Shown: positions 6,853 through 17,959, counted from the stretch's first letter. The stretch is DNA of 64,000 nt from Weissella paramesenteroides ATCC 33313 (GCF_000160575.1 NZ_GG697128.1:350750-414749), one strand, 5' to 3'. The notes: generated from the letters alone by a model not told the origin. A program made the numbers and translations.

Positions 6853-8827
6853 AGTGTTTTGTAAAACTCTTTGATAGATAATGCTTACCAGAACTTAAAT
6901 CGTATTGAACTAACTTAAATTCATGTAATAGCTTTTTTTGCTTCTTAGTTAAATCTTTTGTCTTTAAAGTATGACCATTATTATCTACAAATTCGCCACG
7001 CGTGTAATTAGCAAATGCTGGTAGTTCCTTTGTTACCTTCGTTTGCAATGCGTAAAATGGCGTTAATTTGCTGTTTGTGGCTTCTAATGCTAATGCAGGA
7101 AAATCACTTGGTGATGCATAAGCACGTTGATTGTGATCTGTTTTTGCATGACTCTTTTCACGAGCAGCCTTATTTTGATAAATAAAGTAGTCCGTTTCAT
7201 GAGATCGTTCTTGTTGCTTGTCCTGATCAACAAATGTGAATACACCTGGCCAATGATCACCATAAAAGACAAGTGTCACCGGTCGTGAAATATTCTCTAA
7301 TTTATTAATGAGATTCTTCGTTGCGACGTCTGTATAATGTACACCAGCAATATAGCTTTCAACAGTTTCTTTTGTATTACCAGTAACAGCTGGTTCTAAC
7401 ATTTTATATTTACTATCAGGATATTGATTTGCAGAATAAGGCATATGATTCTGCATTGTCATCAACTGGATGAATTGCGACTGATTATTATTCGCAGACG
7501 TAATTTTCTTTGTTAAGTATTTATAAGAATATTTATCAGCAGGATAATTATTTTTAGAACCAACCGACTTCACATACTTTTCAGGATACTTATATTGCTT
7601 GCCATCCGTTGTATAAAACTTTTGAATACCAATTTTTTTATAGGCATCTCGTCGGTTATAGAACGTACCAACATATGGATGAATCACTTCTCGATCTTGG
7701 AACAAGTTAGTAATTGTAGGTACGTCATGAGCAACAGGTACCAATTGTGTGTAAGGCACCACCATTTCTGGTGCATAAGTTGCTAATGGGAATCCTGCCA
7801 AAGTCATATACTCAATGTTAGCCGTTCCACCACCGTAACCTGAAGACAGCATTTTACCTGAGAAGACTGCATTCTTTTGAATCTGTTTAATATTTTTAAA
7901 GACATCAGTTCCCTTGTATTTTAACCCAGGTACATCATCAGGATCTGTTAATGACTCACTCAAAATATAAGCCACTGTTTGTCCTTTAAGATTATCCTGC
8001 CGAGTTTTATTTAATGTCTCTGAATACTTTGTATACTTTTTTTGCAAAGCAGCCATTGATTTTTGCGAATAACCTGATGGTTGACGCATAATAACGCTCG
8101 AAATATTCGAAACAAAAGTCATCACTGGACCATTAAGCATAGCATCTTCACCTGTATTAAAGCTCTGCCACTGATACTTAAAATGATCCAATAAAGCACG
8201 ATTTTGGTCAGCATTAGCAATAAATGGAGATGCTAAGGTTAAGAAACTGACCAATAGAATAGCAATTCTTGTCCCAGTCTGTTTGATCATCATTCGCTTG
8301 ATAGATTCTGCAAAGCGACCTGATCTCTTACGATGGAGCCAATATTCCAATAATCCTGCGCCAACAAAAACAACGACAATACCAACAATAGCAAGCATTA
8401 ACAAGTTTTTATCAACCATTTGTGTTAAACCGCCAACAGCGGTAACTTCAGACATATCACTAAACAAGATTGGTTCGTTTCGTGCCTTCATTTTCATATA
8501 TTCGGCAATAAAAGTTACTACTGCAATTGTCAAATATATGGCAATCCCAACAAATAATCGATTAACCAGTACCACAATAAATATGAATAAGATTAAACAG
8601 GTAACAATAGTAAACAATGCCTGAGCACGTGTTAAGAACTTAATAGATGTTAAAACAGCCTGCCCAAGATTTAAAGTTTGGTCAAATCTTCCCCAAATTT
8701 GAAAATACATGGCAAATTGTAAAACAACAGTTGTTAACACACTTAAAACAAGACCGATGATTAAAAATTTCATCCAATTATTGAACGTCGGTCCACTAAA
8801 TTGTTTTCTACTTAAAAACTTTTTCAT
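6851..8827 (-). CDS. LtaS-like membrane sulfatase (lipoteichoic acid synthase family)
   Basis: A 658-aa protein with about five N-terminal membrane segments (roughly 19-41, 70-90, 91-110, 142-165, 187-205) and an extracellular sulfatase domain from about residue 285. Metal/nucleophile residues of the LtaS fold are visible: Glu291 in LSESLTD, Thr335 in YGGGTANIEYMTL, Asp524-His525 in YGDHWPG and His543 in SHETDY. The family transfers glycerol phosphate from phosphatidylglycerol. The motif around the Thr (GGGT-AN) differs from the NYGQGKTSDAE of classical LtaS, so it may be a paralogue acting on another acceptor. It starts within the end of the upstream acyltransferase gene (20-nt overlap), indicating coupled translation and a joint job in the envelope. 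Confidence 0.82.
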   Translation of the reverse strand: MKKFLSRKQFSGPTFNNWMKFLIIGLVLSVLTTVVLQFAMYFQIWGRFDQTLNLGQAVLTSIKFLTRAQALFTIVTCLILFIFIVVLVNRLFVGIAIYLTIAVVTFIAEYMKMKARNEPILFSDMSEVTAVGGLTQMVDKNLLMLAIVGIVVVFVGAGLLEYWLHRKRSGRFAESIKRMMIKQTGTRIAILLVSFLTLASPFIANADQNRALLDHFKYQWQSFNTGEDAMLNGPVMTFVSNISSVIMRQPSGYSQKSMAALQKKYTKYSETLNKTRQDNLKGQTVAYILSESLTDPDDVPGLKYKGTDVFKNIKQIQKNAVFSGKMLSSGYGGGTANIEYMTLAGFPLATYAPEMVVPYTQLVPVAHDVPTITNLFQDREVIHPYVGTFYNRRDAYKKIGIQKFYTTDGKQYKYPEKYVKSVGSKNNYPADKYSYKYLTKKITSANNNQSQFIQLMTMQNHMPYSANQYPDSKYKMLEPAVTGNTKETVESYIAGVHYTDVATKNLINKLENISRPVTLVFYGDHWPGVFTFVDQDKQQERSHETDYFIYQNKAAREKSHAKTDHNQRAYASPSDFPALALEATNSKLTPFYALQTKVTKELPAFANYTRGEFVDNNGHTLKTKDLTKKQKKLLHEFKLVQYDLSSGKHYLSKSFTKH

Positions 8828-9848
8828 CTAACTCACCCTCTTGCCCACTAAATGTCTTTAAAATTTTTACTAAACCAAACTTAATCACAGTGCTAATAAT
8901 TAACATGATTAACCAAATTATGATAAAGCTTAACATTCCTGTGGGTAACAGCCCGCCAATGTAATTATTTATCGGTATCATTGTATTAATAAATATAAAC
9001 ACGACTAGATTTAAACTTAAATAACTGCCAATTTTAGCGAATAAATTGGTAAGTGCAGAATTTTTTATCAAGCTACTTGCTACAACAATTACTCCTGCTA
9101 AGCTAATCAAACCAGTTAACGTTCCTAAAATCCAAAATGGTGTGTAGGCAACAATCATATCTAGGCCTGTTGAAGCTGACATCGTCAAATCAACGATTAA
9201 AGCAGCTAAAACTGTCGCTGGGCCAGCTGACCAATTGTCTAATTTTTGATAATAAACACCGAAAAGCATAAATGGTAAGGCAATCAATGCCGATTCCAAT
9301 GACCAAGGTATTTGAATAAAAGTAGCTAGGTAAAAGCCTAGCCTACCAAGCAAAATAATGATTAAAACTGCCCAAAACATTTTTTTTATTTTTGAAATAA
9401 AAATCATTAACAATGTACCAGTAAATAAAGCTATTAATAGCCAAAGAAGTCCGATACCTGTATCAAAAAAACCAAAAATCGTAACAACAGGCGAACCATT
9501 CCCATATAATAAGGCCTTCAATCCAGTACGCATTGCGGGAAATGGTGTATTCAACCATGTACTTAATTGAAGGAGTTGAACTACTTTATTCATTACAATC
9601 ATCAACAATCCAGCAGAAAGGTAGGGAACCAAATAACGTTTAACTGCTAAAAAAATAGACTGACCTATTTTTAAATTAACATCAATACTATAACCAGCAA
9701 TAAAGAAAATAGTTGGCCATGTTAACCATGTGAAAAAATGATACAAAATACTATGATTTTGTGGGTTTATGATGCTAATAAAAATTAACATCATAAATGA
9801 AAAACTTGAAAGTATTTGTATCGTTCTATCTTTATTATTCATCACCAT
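8808..9848 (-). CDS. Acyltransferase family membrane protein coupled to ltaS-like gene
   Basis: A 346-aa polytopic protein related to acyltransferase 3 / fucose 4-O-acetylase proteins (WPTIFFIAGYSIDV near residue 50, then about nine further membrane segments, including LLIALFTGTLLMIFI). The usual N-terminal His motif (xxGH) is not evident: the corresponding stretch reads FMMLIFISIINPQNH, so the enzyme may be diverged. TAGGAG lies 8 nt before the ATG at 9848; an in-frame ATG at 9842 is also possible. The 20-nt overlap with the LtaS-like gene suggests that both act on the same polymer. Confidence 0.7.
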   Translation of the reverse strand: MVMNNKDRTIQILSSFSFMMLIFISIINPQNHSILYHFFTWLTWPTIFFIAGYSIDVNLKIGQSIFLAVKRYLVPYLSAGLLMIVMNKVVQLLQLSTWLNTPFPAMRTGLKALLYGNGSPVVTIFGFFDTGIGLLWLLIALFTGTLLMIFISKIKKMFWAVLIIILLGRLGFYLATFIQIPWSLESALIALPFMLFGVYYQKLDNWSAGPATVLAALIVDLTMSASTGLDMIVAYTPFWILGTLTGLISLAGVIVVASSLIKNSALTNLFAKIGSYLSLNLVVFIFINTMIPINNYIGGLLPTGMLSFIIIWLIMLIISTVIKFGLVKILKTFSGQEGELDEKVFK

Positions 9849-9863
9849 TTCAGATGCTCCTAT

Positions 9864-9907
9864 ATAAAAACATAAAGGAGTCGGATAAAAATAAACCCGG
9901 CTCCCTT
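9864..9907 (-). terminator. Terminator after apt
   Basis: On the minus strand, AAGGGAGCCGG pairs with CCGACTCCTTT (one G-U pair) and is followed by a T-rich tail. It separates the rnz-recJ-apt operon from the acyltransferase/sulfatase pair. Confidence 0.8.
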
Positions 9908-9965
9908 AATTACTTAAAAGTATTATAAATCATATTTCAAAAACAAAACATAAATTTTTCTTATT

Positions 9966-10481
9966 TTAGTAATCCATCAACGATAAAATGTCATAACCTG
10001 CAAGTTTTTCGCGCCCATGTAAGTCATTCAATTCAATCATAAATGCCAGCCCTGCAACTTCACCACCTAATGATTCAACCAACTTAACTGTCGCAGCAAT
10101 CGTACCACCTGTTGCAAGTAAATCATCAGTAATTAATACCTTATCTCCTGGCTTAATCGCATCCTTATGCATTTCTAAGGCTGCTTCACCATATTCTAGA
10201 GTATATTTTTCACTAACTGTCTCTCGTGGTAATTTACCTGGCTTGCGAGCTAAGACAATACCAGTTCCTAATTCATTAGCTACTGGTGCTCCAACCAAAA
10301 AACCACGTGATTCTGGACCAACCACAACGTTAACATCACGCATCTTTGCAAAATGTGCAATGCGGTGCGTAGCTTCTGCATATGCTTCTGCATTGCCCCA
10401 GAGTGGCGTAATATCACGGAAAATTATACCCTTTTCTGGAAAATCCGGAATAGAGGCAATATAGTCATTCAAATCCAACAT
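9966..10481 (-). CDS. apt: Adenine phosphoribosyltransferase
   Basis: A 171-aa type I phosphoribosyltransferase that converts adenine and PRPP to AMP in purine salvage. The N-terminal [22 protein letters not shown] is the APRT signature and [14 protein letters not shown] (about residues 115-128) is the PRPP-binding loop. The start lies 4 nt after the recJ stop and its AGGAG sits inside the end of recJ, so the two are translationally linked. The recJ-apt order is conserved in many Firmicutes. Confidence 0.97.
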   Translation of the reverse strand: MLDLNDYIASIPDFPEKGIIFRDITPLWGNAEAYAEATHRIAHFAKMRDVNVVVGPESRGFLVGAPVANELGTGIVLARKPGKLPRETVSEKYTLEYGEAALEMHKDAIKPGDKVLITDDLLATGGTIAATVKLVESLGGEVAGLAFMIELNDLHGREKLAGYDILSLMDY

Positions 10482-10485
10482 CAGT

Positions 10486-12792
10486 CTAGCTCTCCTGCTT
10501 ACTTAAATTCATTAATAAAGTTTCTAATTCAGCTGTTGTGCTGTAAATTAGTTGTTGTTCAAGATCTCGCTGAGCCATAAATCGTTGGAACGTCTTTGTC
10601 TGTGTTAATTTCATCGGCGTTGGATTAGGCACAGCATTCAAAACACCATTGTCAATTGTAACAAATTTTGCCTCTAAAAACACCTTTAAAATTAGTTTTA
10701 ATGTCATATTAGAGATTTTCAGATGATTAATCATCGCATCAAATTGTGTTTGTAAGTTGATGTTTTTGAATGAATAGACAAATTTATAAACATTAGAAAA
10801 GACTTGCTTACTTGGTACAGGTTGTAAATAAACTGGTGACTGCACGTAAAACATTGGTGCTAATCTACCTGGCGTACTTGCCTTTAATAACATTTGTAAT
10901 TGATCTAAGGAATCGGGCAAATCAACTAGTACCATTGTTTGAATGTCCGATTCATTCATTGCATCTTGCCACATTAAAGGTTGTGCAGCTGAATCAATAT
11001 ATGTTGCTAACTGTTGTAAATGATTTTCTTTGAAAAAAACGTAGGTTACGGGCTTATTAAAAGTTTGTCTGGTAAGATGGCTCGTGCGCCAATCCAAAAT
11101 AGCCGCTCCTTCAGCTAACATATCACGTAACATTAATTGATATGAAATGTTCCCTCGATAAGAATTCTGACTCATCGTACCGATAATCTGTAGAGAAGAA
11201 AAATGACCTGCAAGCGCACTTGCTTGATTTCCCCAGCCGAAGGCAATCACGGGTAATTGGTCCGTATCTGTTTGTGCAATAAATCGTAAATGTTTACCAT
11301 CGCTCATTGTTTTTACTTGATTAACACCCAGTAAATCCAACATGAATAAGGGTTCCGGATTACCTTCACCAAATGGTGCCAGTACTTGTAAATTATCAAA
11401 ATTTTCTTTCGTAAAATCAGCAGCGCTTACTTTTGCAGCAATTTGAAGATTTGGTTTTTGTGCATTAGCTAACTCTTGTTGTGCTGCTGCATCATGCAAA
11501 GCAGCTCTCAATGCAGTTAAATTGTTAGTTGGCACTGTCATTCCTGCAGCACTTGCATGCCCACCAAAAGCAGTCATTAAATCACGATGTCCATCTAATG
11601 CTGTAAATAAATCAAAGAATGGTACTGAACGACCGGATCCTTTCATCTCATCACCATTGATATTCAAGACAATTGTTGGTTTACCTGTTTGCTCGACTAA
11701 CTTGCTAGCAACGATTCCTAAGACACCTTCGTGCCAATTTTCACCAGCAACCACAAGTACTGGATCATCACGCAACTGTGCAGCCTGCTCTTGTGCTGCA
11801 GCAGTAATAGTTGTGACTAACTGTTGACGTTCTTGATTTAGGCTATTGATGTGATCAGCTAAAGGTTTGGCATCCCCAATATCATCCATTAATAATAATT
11901 GCACACCAGTAGTTGCATCTTCTAACCGACCCAATGCATTTAATCTTGGTGCAATCGTAAAACCAATCGTTGAAGAGTCAATGTCAGATAATTGCGTACC
12001 AGCTGCTGCTAATAATGCTGCAAGTCCAGGACGAGGATCTAATTTCAGATTTTCAAGACCTTGCTTAACGATAATACGATTCTCATCCGTTAATGACATC
12101 ACATCAGCAACTGTCCCTAAGGCTGCTAAGTCTAATACTTCGTCAGCAGGTTCTTCAAGTAAAGCAGATGCCACTTTAAAAGCCACACCAGCTCCTGAAA
12201 GACCACCAAATGGATATTCACCCTCAGGATGGCGTGGATGGACGATAGCTGTTGCAATTGGTAGTTCCTCTGGTAATTCGTGATGATCAGTAATAATGAC
12301 ATCAATCCCTTGTGACATTAGCCATGCCACTTCATCTTTTCCTGAAACCCCGTTATCAACAGTCACTAGTAATTGCATTCCTTCAGCAGCAAACCTTTGA
12401 TAGTTTGCCAAATTTGGACCATAGCCATCACTAAAACGACTAGGAACAAAGTAGTCTACGTTCGCTCCCATTAATTCCAACGCCCAAGTCATAATAGCTG
12501 TACTAGTCATACCATCAACGTCATAATCACCATAGACAATAATCTTTTGTCCATTATCAATGGCTTGCATCAGACGTGTAATTGCTTTATCCATATCATG
12601 CAACAAAAATGGATCATACAAACCAGAAAGATCAGGTCTTAAAAAGGCATTCGCAGCTTCAATAGTGTCATAACCTCGATTAACTAAAATCTTAGCAATC
12701 AACTCTGTGACGCCAAACGCTTCGCTGATCGTTTTAACCGCCTTTTGATTACTTACTTCAGGAAATTCCCATTGATAACGTGAATCAATCAT
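10486..12792 (-). CDS. recJ: Single-stranded-DNA-specific exonuclease RecJ
   Basis: A 768-aa RecJ, a 5'-3' single-strand DNA exonuclease of the DHH phosphoesterase superfamily acting in recombination and mismatch repair. Metal-binding motifs are visible: DYDVDG at residues 89-94, TVDNG near 144-148 and DHH at 169-171; the DHHA1 part includes [11 protein letters not shown]. The C-terminal region (about residues 560-768) is the lactobacillales-type extension. AAGGAGG precedes the ATG. It lies 14 nt after rnz and 4 nt before apt, so the three genes form one operon. Confidence 0.96.
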   Translation of the reverse strand: MIDSRYQWEFPEVSNQKAVKTISEAFGVTELIAKILVNRGYDTIEAANAFLRPDLSGLYDPFLLHDMDKAITRLMQAIDNGQKIIVYGDYDVDGMTSTAIMTWALELMGANVDYFVPSRFSDGYGPNLANYQRFAAEGMQLLVTVDNGVSGKDEVAWLMSQGIDVIITDHHELPEELPIATAIVHPRHPEGEYPFGGLSGAGVAFKVASALLEEPADEVLDLAALGTVADVMSLTDENRIIVKQGLENLKLDPRPGLAALLAAAGTQLSDIDSSTIGFTIAPRLNALGRLEDATTGVQLLLMDDIGDAKPLADHINSLNQERQQLVTTITAAAQEQAAQLRDDPVLVVAGENWHEGVLGIVASKLVEQTGKPTIVLNINGDEMKGSGRSVPFFDLFTALDGHRDLMTAFGGHASAAGMTVPTNNLTALRAALHDAAAQQELANAQKPNLQIAAKVSAADFTKENFDNLQVLAPFGEGNPEPLFMLDLLGVNQVKTMSDGKHLRFIAQTDTDQLPVIAFGWGNQASALAGHFSSLQIIGTMSQNSYRGNISYQLMLRDMLAEGAAILDWRTSHLTRQTFNKPVTYVFFKENHLQQLATYIDSAAQPLMWQDAMNESDIQTMVLVDLPDSLDQLQMLLKASTPGRLAPMFYVQSPVYLQPVPSKQVFSNVYKFVYSFKNINLQTQFDAMINHLKISNMTLKLILKVFLEAKFVTIDNGVLNAVPNPTPMKLTQTKTFQRFMAQRDLEQQLIYSTTAELETLLMNLSKQES

Positions 12793-12806
12793 ATGCTGCC
12801 TCCTTA

Positions 12807-13787
12807 CTACTCAACCTCACTAGGTACAGTCAATTTCACTGGTTTTGTGTTTCCTTGTTTACCAAATGGAATGTCAAAGACATCAAAATCATTGACAACA
12901 CGCGTATTTGGAAAAATTGAACGTGCTTGATAAGCTAATTCATTTGCTGCCTTTCCTGCATAGCGGGCAGAAATGTGTGTTAATAATAGTCGACCAACCT
13001 GGGCTTGTTTCGCAATAGTTGCTGCTTGCACACTAGTCGTATGGAAATGATTACGAGCCTGCTTACCTTCACCTTTACCGTAAGTCGATTCATGAACTAA
13101 AACATCTGCATTTCTTGCAAGGGTCATTGTATTATTTGTTTTGCGTGTATCACCAATAATTGCAACACAACGTCCTGGTTGTGGTGCCCCAATAACATCC
13201 GCACCATGAATTGTGCGACCGTCTGCCAAAGTGACATCATTCCCTTGCTTTAATTGACCATACAACGGTCCAGCAGGCACGTTTAATTCACGTAAACGCT
13301 CAACTAGTAGCTCACCTGGATGTGCATGCTCTGTCACACGATAACCAAATGAAGTAATTCGATGATCCAATGGTAATGCAGAAACTGTAAATTTATCCGT
13401 CTGTAAGACGTCGCCCCCATCAACTGGTAGTTCAACGAACTTAATTGGGTAAGTTAGGTGTGTCTGTGAGACACGCAAACTAACTTCCACAAATTGGCGA
13501 ATACCTTTTGGACCATAAATTGTTAGTTCATCTTCGCCACCTTGGAATGAACGTGATGATAACAATCCTGGTAGCCCATAAATATGGTCACCATGTAAGT
13601 GTGTAATGAATATCTTAGTGACTTTACGGGGCCGAATTGTTGATTGTAACATTTGACGTTGGGTTCCTTCACCAACATCAAACAACCATACTTCGTTAAT
13701 TTCTTCAAGTAATCGTAAAGCAACCCCTGTTACATTACGAAAATGTGCTGGCGAACCAGCTCCAGTTCCCAGAAACTCAATTTGCAT
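12807..13787 (-). CDS. rnz: Ribonuclease Z
   Basis: A 326-aa metallo-beta-lactamase-fold endonuclease that trims tRNA 3' ends. The zinc motif HLHGDH is at residues 63-68 and the other ligands appear in [18 protein letters not shown] and LLTHISARY. The HEST motif ([10 protein letters not shown]) typical of RNase Z is present. The frame is open from 13826, but [14 protein letters not shown] is the family N-terminus and AAGGAG precedes the ATG at 13787. First gene of rnz-recJ-apt. Confidence 0.96.
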   Translation of the reverse strand: MQIEFLGTGAGSPAHFRNVTGVALRLLEEINEVWLFDVGEGTQRQMLQSTIRPRKVTKIFITHLHGDHIYGLPGLLSSRSFQGGEDELTIYGPKGIRQFVEVSLRVSQTHLTYPIKFVELPVDGGDVLQTDKFTVSALPLDHRITSFGYRVTEHAHPGELLVERLRELNVPAGPLYGQLKQGNDVTLADGRTIHGADVIGAPQPGRCVAIIGDTRKTNNTMTLARNADVLVHESTYGKGEGKQARNHFHTTSVQAATIAKQAQVGRLLLTHISARYAGKAANELAYQARSIFPNTRVVNDFDVFDIPFGKQGNTKPVKLTVPSEVE

Positions 13788-13844
13788 AGTTAGGAACTCC
13801 TTATCTTTTTTTAAATATTTGTTCATGTATAAGTATCAAACTTA

Positions 13845-13874
13845 TTCAAAAAGAAAACCGTCTAAAATGACGGT
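13845..13874 (-). terminator. Terminator upstream of rnz
   Basis: On the minus strand ACCGTC pairs with GACGGT (13857-13862 / 13869-13874) and is followed by TTTTCTTTTT. It ends transcription of the two small genes at 13932-14962. Confidence 0.75.
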
Positions 13875-13931
13875 CAATACTCTCTACAATATTATCATCT
13901 TTTAAACGTTTAATACAGCGGTTTTACATCG

Positions 13932-14675
13932 TTAAAAAGTAATTGTCTCAACGTCAGAAGGTTTCTCAATTTCATTACCAGCTGAATCTTTCACAGTTGC
14001 GAATTGTACGTCAAGCGACTTCAATTTGGCAACATCCTTTTTAGGCACCAAAACAGTTGTTGTCGTAACTACCGTACTATACGGTACAATGCCAGCCGTG
14101 TTCAACTGTCCATCATTATAAATACCACTCAATGCTGACATAGTTATACTCCCAGGATATTTAATTGCTGTAATCCCTGGCGTTATCGCTGTCACTGCAT
14201 TATTATTCGTAACTCTATAACTAATTACCAATGTCGTAAACTTATCAGACATGTTTCGGTCATTTAACGTATGTCTTGCTGCAACCAAAGCATTTTGTGT
14301 CCGAGCTGTGTTTTCAATGGTATTAATTTGTTCAATTTTATAACTAATTGATCCATTCGTTATGGTACGATTAACCTTTTTACTGTCAACCCATTTTTGT
14401 ACAAGACCATTTTCAGTGATTTGATATTGGCCAATTTTTTTAATTTGGCCAGTTTTAACATAATTTTTATCTGCCAAATCTTTCTTAGTTGGTTCATAGC
14501 TACTATCTTTGTCACTATCTTTTTTTGAAAAAGGGCGTTTGTTATGTGTTAGGTTAACCTCCGCCATCGTTCGAACACGGGTAGGTTGCTCATTACTGCG
14601 ATACAACACTAAAACAACAATAACGGCAACAATACCTATAATTGTTGTTAAAAGCCATCCTATTCGTCTTTGCAT
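13932..14675 (-). CDS. Membrane-anchored extracellular protein of unknown function
   Basis: A 247-aa protein with a short basic N-terminus (MQRRIGW) and one membrane segment (about 8-27), then a charged linker and an outside domain from about residue 85. The domain is rich in beta-strand patterns (LVISYRVTNNNAVTAITPGI) and resembles the DUF4352-like immunoglobulin fold of surface lipoproteins; this is a weak resemblance. ATG codons are found at 14690, overlapping the previous stop as TGATG, and at 14675, with GAGGAAGG in front; I prefer 14675. Cotranscribed with the 90-aa gene upstream. Function not recognised. Confidence 0.6.
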   Translation of the reverse strand: MQRRIGWLLTTIIGIVAVIVVLVLYRSNEQPTRVRTMAEVNLTHNKRPFSKKDSDKDSSYEPTKKDLADKNYVKTGQIKKIGQYQITENGLVQKWVDSKKVNRTITNGSISYKIEQINTIENTARTQNALVAARHTLNDRNMSDKFTTLVISYRVTNNNAVTAITPGITAIKYPGSITMSALSGIYNDGQLNTAGIVPYSTVVTTTTVLVPKKDVAKLKSLDVQFATVKDSAGNEIEKPSDVETITF

Positions 14676-14689
14676 ACTTTCCTTCCTCA

Positions 14690-14962
14690 TCAGCCTAACA
14701 CAATAACATCCTCAATAATGCGATAGCCGTATATTTTATGTAATGTTTGATCACTATCACGAATGACAATTTCTAAATCATCATGATACTGTTGTAGATC
14801 ATTAATTGTCGTTACTTGATTTTTATCTATTTCTAAAACCAAAAAGTTTCCATCTATACCGACGATTCTAATTGATTCAAACGTAGTCACAAATAGACGC
14901 GTTGCGATTGGACGGTTTATCGGCATACCACCTGTTGATATTTTTAAATCTCCTAATCGCAC
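14690..14962 (-). CDS. Small cytoplasmic protein of unknown function
   Basis: A 90-aa protein with no signal peptide or membrane segment, made of alternating hydrophobic strands (FESIRIVGIDGNFLVLEID, then HDDLEIVIRD). I do not recognise the family. The GTG at 14962 has GGAG 8 nt upstream; a GTG at 14971 would overlap that site. Its stop overlaps the next possible start as TGATG, so it is probably coupled to the membrane-anchored gene. Confidence 0.55.
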   Translation of the reverse strand: MRLGDLKISTGGMPINRPIATRLFVTTFESIRIVGIDGNFLVLEIDKNQVTTINDLQQYHDDLEIVIRDSDQTLHKIYGYRIIEDVIVLG

Positions 14963-14999
14963 TTCGCACACTCCATTTCATTTATATATTATGACATAT

Positions 15000-15033
15000 A
15001 AAAAAACAAGCAACCTTAAATAAAGTCACTTGT
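15000..15033 (-). terminator. Terminator of the hrcA-grpE-dnaK-dnaJ operon
   Basis: A 12-bp stem with three G-U pairs (15006-15017 / 15022-15033) and a 4-nt loop is followed on the minus strand by a T run, just after the dnaJ stop. Confidence 0.82.
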
Positions 15034-15040
15034 GGCTATA

Positions 15041-15964
15041 TTAACCGAAAAATCCTTTTTTATGCTCACCAGTCATGGCTTCACGGAAAGCTTCAAGGGC
15101 CTTCTTCTGTTCTTTTGTTAACTTCTTTGGCACATCAACAAACAATGTCACAATATGATCTCCATTGTTGTTATTATTGCGCATGTGCGGTGCACCCTTA
15201 CCACGCAAACGGAAATTAGTCTCCGTTGCCGTTCCGGCTGGTACCTTAAGCTTTACATCACCATGTACAGTTTTAACAGCAATTTCGCCACCTAATGTTG
15301 CGGTAGTAAAATCAACACCCATGCGTGAATATACTGTCGCACCTTCACGTTCAAATCCATCTTTAGATGGTGCAACATGGAATACAACAAACAAATCACC
15401 GTATGGGCCACCGTTAAATCCTGCTTCACCTTGACCAGACAAACGCATCTGTTGGCCATTCTCAACACCTGCGGGAACAGTAACTTTTAACTCTTTACTT
15501 TCTTGTTTACCATTATCTGTAGAACGCGTATATGAAATAGTTGTTTCTTTTCCAAACACCGCTTCTTCAAAGGTTAAGTTCATACGATACTGTAAGTCTT
15601 GCCCCTTACGTGGACGATTTGGATCTTGGAAACCGCCACCAAACATTTGACTAAAAATATCGCCAAGATCAGAAAAGTCCCCATATTGAGCACCACCGCC
15701 ACCAAAACCACCAAAGCCGCCGAAACCGCCTTGACCACCTGGTTGACCATCGGTCGCACCGTATTGATCATACATTGCACGTTTTTGTTCATCACCTAAT
15801 GTATCGTAGGCTTCTTGAACTTCTTTATACTTTTCCTCAGCACCTGCCTCATGGTTAATATCCGGGTGATATTTCTTAGATAGCTTACGGTAAGCTTTCT
15901 TAATTTCATCTTGTGAGGCATTTTTATCAACACCTAAACGCTCATATAATTCAGTATTATTCAT
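15041..15964 (-). CDS. dnaJ: DnaJ co-chaperone without zinc-finger domain
   Basis: A 307-aa J-domain protein. The J domain has HPD at residues 33-35 and [12 protein letters not shown]; a Gly/Phe-rich stretch ([16 protein letters not shown]) follows at about 76-92. The two C-terminal substrate-binding domains (from [12 protein letters not shown], about 130, to the end) are complete. The zinc-finger module with four CxxCxGxG motifs, normal in DnaJ of about 375 aa, is absent: [20 protein letters not shown] runs straight through, and the protein has no Cys at all. This is the type II (CbpA-like) architecture, yet it sits as last gene of the dnaK operon where a type I DnaJ is expected. AGGAGG precedes the ATG. 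Confidence 0.9.
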   Translation of the reverse strand: MNNTELYERLGVDKNASQDEIKKAYRKLSKKYHPDINHEAGAEEKYKEVQEAYDTLGDEQKRAMYDQYGATDGQPGGQGGFGGFGGFGGGGAQYGDFSDLGDIFSQMFGGGFQDPNRPRKGQDLQYRMNLTFEEAVFGKETTISYTRSTDNGKQESKELKVTVPAGVENGQQMRLSGQGEAGFNGGPYGDLFVVFHVAPSKDGFEREGATVYSRMGVDFTTATLGGEIAVKTVHGDVKLKVPAGTATETNFRLRGKGAPHMRNNNNNGDHIVTLFVDVPKKLTKEQKKALEAFREAMTGEHKKGFFG

Positions 15965-15997
15965 GAGGCAAGTCCTCCTAAAATTTAAATATGTATC

Positions 15998-16026
15998 GCC
16001 TTGTGAGCTGCTATTCTCACAAAGGC
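15998..16026 (-). promoter_or_regulatory. Hairpin between dnaK and dnaJ
   Basis: GCCTTGTGAG (15998-16007) pairs with CTCACAAAGGC (16016-16026) with one bulged base and an 8-nt loop. No T run follows, so an RNA-processing or stability element fits better than a terminator. Confidence 0.5.
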
Positions 16027-16068
16027 GTACGGTCTGTAACGTAGGGGTGTTCAGATCGTTAGTTTAGT

Positions 16069-17904
16069 TTACTTTTTGTCGTCATCTGAGACATCTTCAA
16101 AGTCACCATCAACAGTATTGTCATCGCCTGACTTACCGTCTTGAGCAGCTCCGTCCTTGCCTTCTTCTGGTTGTGCTTGTTGATACAACTTAACGGCCAA
16201 TTCTTGAGAAACCTTTTCCAAAGCTTCCTTCTTTGCCTTCATATCTTCTAAGTTATCAGCTTCTTTAGCTGCCTTCAAATCAGCAACACCGTCTTCTACT
16301 GGCTTCTTTTCGTCAGCTGGTAGCTTGTCACCAACTTCTTCCAACGTCTTTTCTGATTGGAAGATCAATTGGTCAACTTCGTTACGCAAGTCCGCTTCGT
16401 CCTTACGCTTCTTATCAGCTTCCTCATTTGCCTTTGCGTCATTCATCATACGCTCAATTTCTTCATCTGACAATGATCCTGAGCTTTGAATTGTAATCTT
16501 TTGCTCTTTGTTTGTACCTAAGTCCTTAGCAGAAACAGACACAATACCATTACGATCAATATCAAACTTAACTTCGATTTGTGGTACACCACGAGGTGCA
16601 GCAGGAATATCAGCTAATTGGAAACGTCCCAGTGTCTTGTTGTCAGCTGCCATTGAACGCTCACCTTGCAAGACATGGATATCAACAGCTGGTTGGTTAT
16701 CGGCTGCTGTTGAGAAGGTCTGTGACTTTGATGTTGGAATCGTTGTATTACGATCAATCAACTTTGTGAAGACACCACCCATTGTTTCAATACCAAGTGA
16801 TAATGGTGTAACATCAAGCAAAACAACGTCCTTAACATCACCAGTAATCACACCACCTTGAACAGCTGCACCAAGTGCAACCGCTTCGTCAGGGTTAATT
16901 GAGTGATCTGGTTCCTTACCTGTCAATTCCTTAACAGATTCTTGAACAGCTGGAATACGAGTTGAACCACCGTTCAAAATAACCTTATCAATATCACCCA
17001 TTGAAAGACCAGCATCCTTCAAAGCACTACGAACAGGACCTTCGGCACGCTTTACTAGGTCTGCTGTCAATTGGTTAAATTGCGCACGTGACAATGTTGT
17101 TTGCAAGTGCAATGGACCTTCATTAGTAGCTGTGATAAATGGCAAATCAATTTGAGCTTCAGTGGCTGATGACAAAGTCTTCTTTGCAGTTTCAGCAGCA
17201 TCCTTCAAACGTTGTAATGCTAATTTATCATTCTTTAGGTCAATGCCGTGTTCCTTCTTGAAGCCATCAGCTAACCAATCGATGATCTTTTGGTCAAAGT
17301 CGTCACCACCAAGGTGTGTATCACCATTAGTTGATAGTACCTCAAACACACCATCACCTAACTCAAGAACAGAAACATCAAATGTTCCACCACCCAAGTC
17401 ATAAACCAAAATCTTTTGATCTTGATCAAGCTTATCTAGACCATATGCCAATGATGAAGCCGTTGGTTCGTTAACAATACGTTCTACTTGCAAACCAGCA
17501 ATTTTACCAGCATCCTTAGTTGCTTGACGTTGCGCATCATTAAAGTAAGCGGGAACAGTGATAACAGCCTTGTCAACTGTCTCACCTAAGTAATCTTCAG
17601 CATACTTCTTGATATATTGTAGAATCATTGCTGAAATTTCTTGCGGTGTATAATCTTTGCCATCAACAGTTACCTTGTAACCAGCTTCACCCATGTGTGA
17701 CTTGATTGACAAAATTGTATCTGGATTTGTAATTGCTTGACGCTTTGCTGTATCACCAACTTGTGTTTCACCATTCTTAAATGAAACAGCTGATGGTGTC
17801 GTACGACCACCGTTTGGGTTAGTGATAATCTTTGGAGATCCACCTTCCATAACAGCAACAGCAGAATTTGTAGTTCCTAAATCAATTCCAATGATCTTTG
17901 ACAT
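16069..17904 (-). CDS. dnaK: Molecular chaperone DnaK (Hsp70)
   Basis: A 611-aa Hsp70. The ATPase domain opens with [15 protein letters not shown]; phosphate and hinge motifs [15 protein letters not shown] and [12 protein letters not shown] are present. The linker [19 protein letters not shown] leads to the substrate-binding domain, and the tail ends in the acidic EDVSDDDKK. The Gly-Ile-Asp start and the short nucleotide-binding subdomain are of the Gram-positive type. It lies 55 nt after grpE with AGAGG upstream. Under HrcA/CIRCE control from the hrcA promoter. Confidence 0.98.
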   Translation of the reverse strand: MSKIIGIDLGTTNSAVAVMEGGSPKIITNPNGGRTTPSAVSFKNGETQVGDTAKRQAITNPDTILSIKSHMGEAGYKVTVDGKDYTPQEISAMILQYIKKYAEDYLGETVDKAVITVPAYFNDAQRQATKDAGKIAGLQVERIVNEPTASSLAYGLDKLDQDQKILVYDLGGGTFDVSVLELGDGVFEVLSTNGDTHLGGDDFDQKIIDWLADGFKKEHGIDLKNDKLALQRLKDAAETAKKTLSSATEAQIDLPFITATNEGPLHLQTTLSRAQFNQLTADLVKRAEGPVRSALKDAGLSMGDIDKVILNGGSTRIPAVQESVKELTGKEPDHSINPDEAVALGAAVQGGVITGDVKDVVLLDVTPLSLGIETMGGVFTKLIDRNTTIPTSKSQTFSTAADNQPAVDIHVLQGERSMAADNKTLGRFQLADIPAAPRGVPQIEVKFDIDRNGIVSVSAKDLGTNKEQKITIQSSGSLSDEEIERMMNDAKANEEADKKRKDEADLRNEVDQLIFQSEKTLEEVGDKLPADEKKPVEDGVADLKAAKEADNLEDMKAKKEALEKVSQELAVKLYQQAQPEEGKDGAAQDGKSGDDNTVDGDFEDVSDDDKK

Positions 17905-17959
17905 AATAATTTACCTCTTATTGATCAGATTTTTTATATATTATTTAATGATTAGTTGT

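Noticed and set aside
13829-13845. ATAAGT / ACTTAT inverted repeat upstream of rnz
   Set aside because: Six-base arms in AT-rich DNA are expected by chance, and no promoter context supports an operator.
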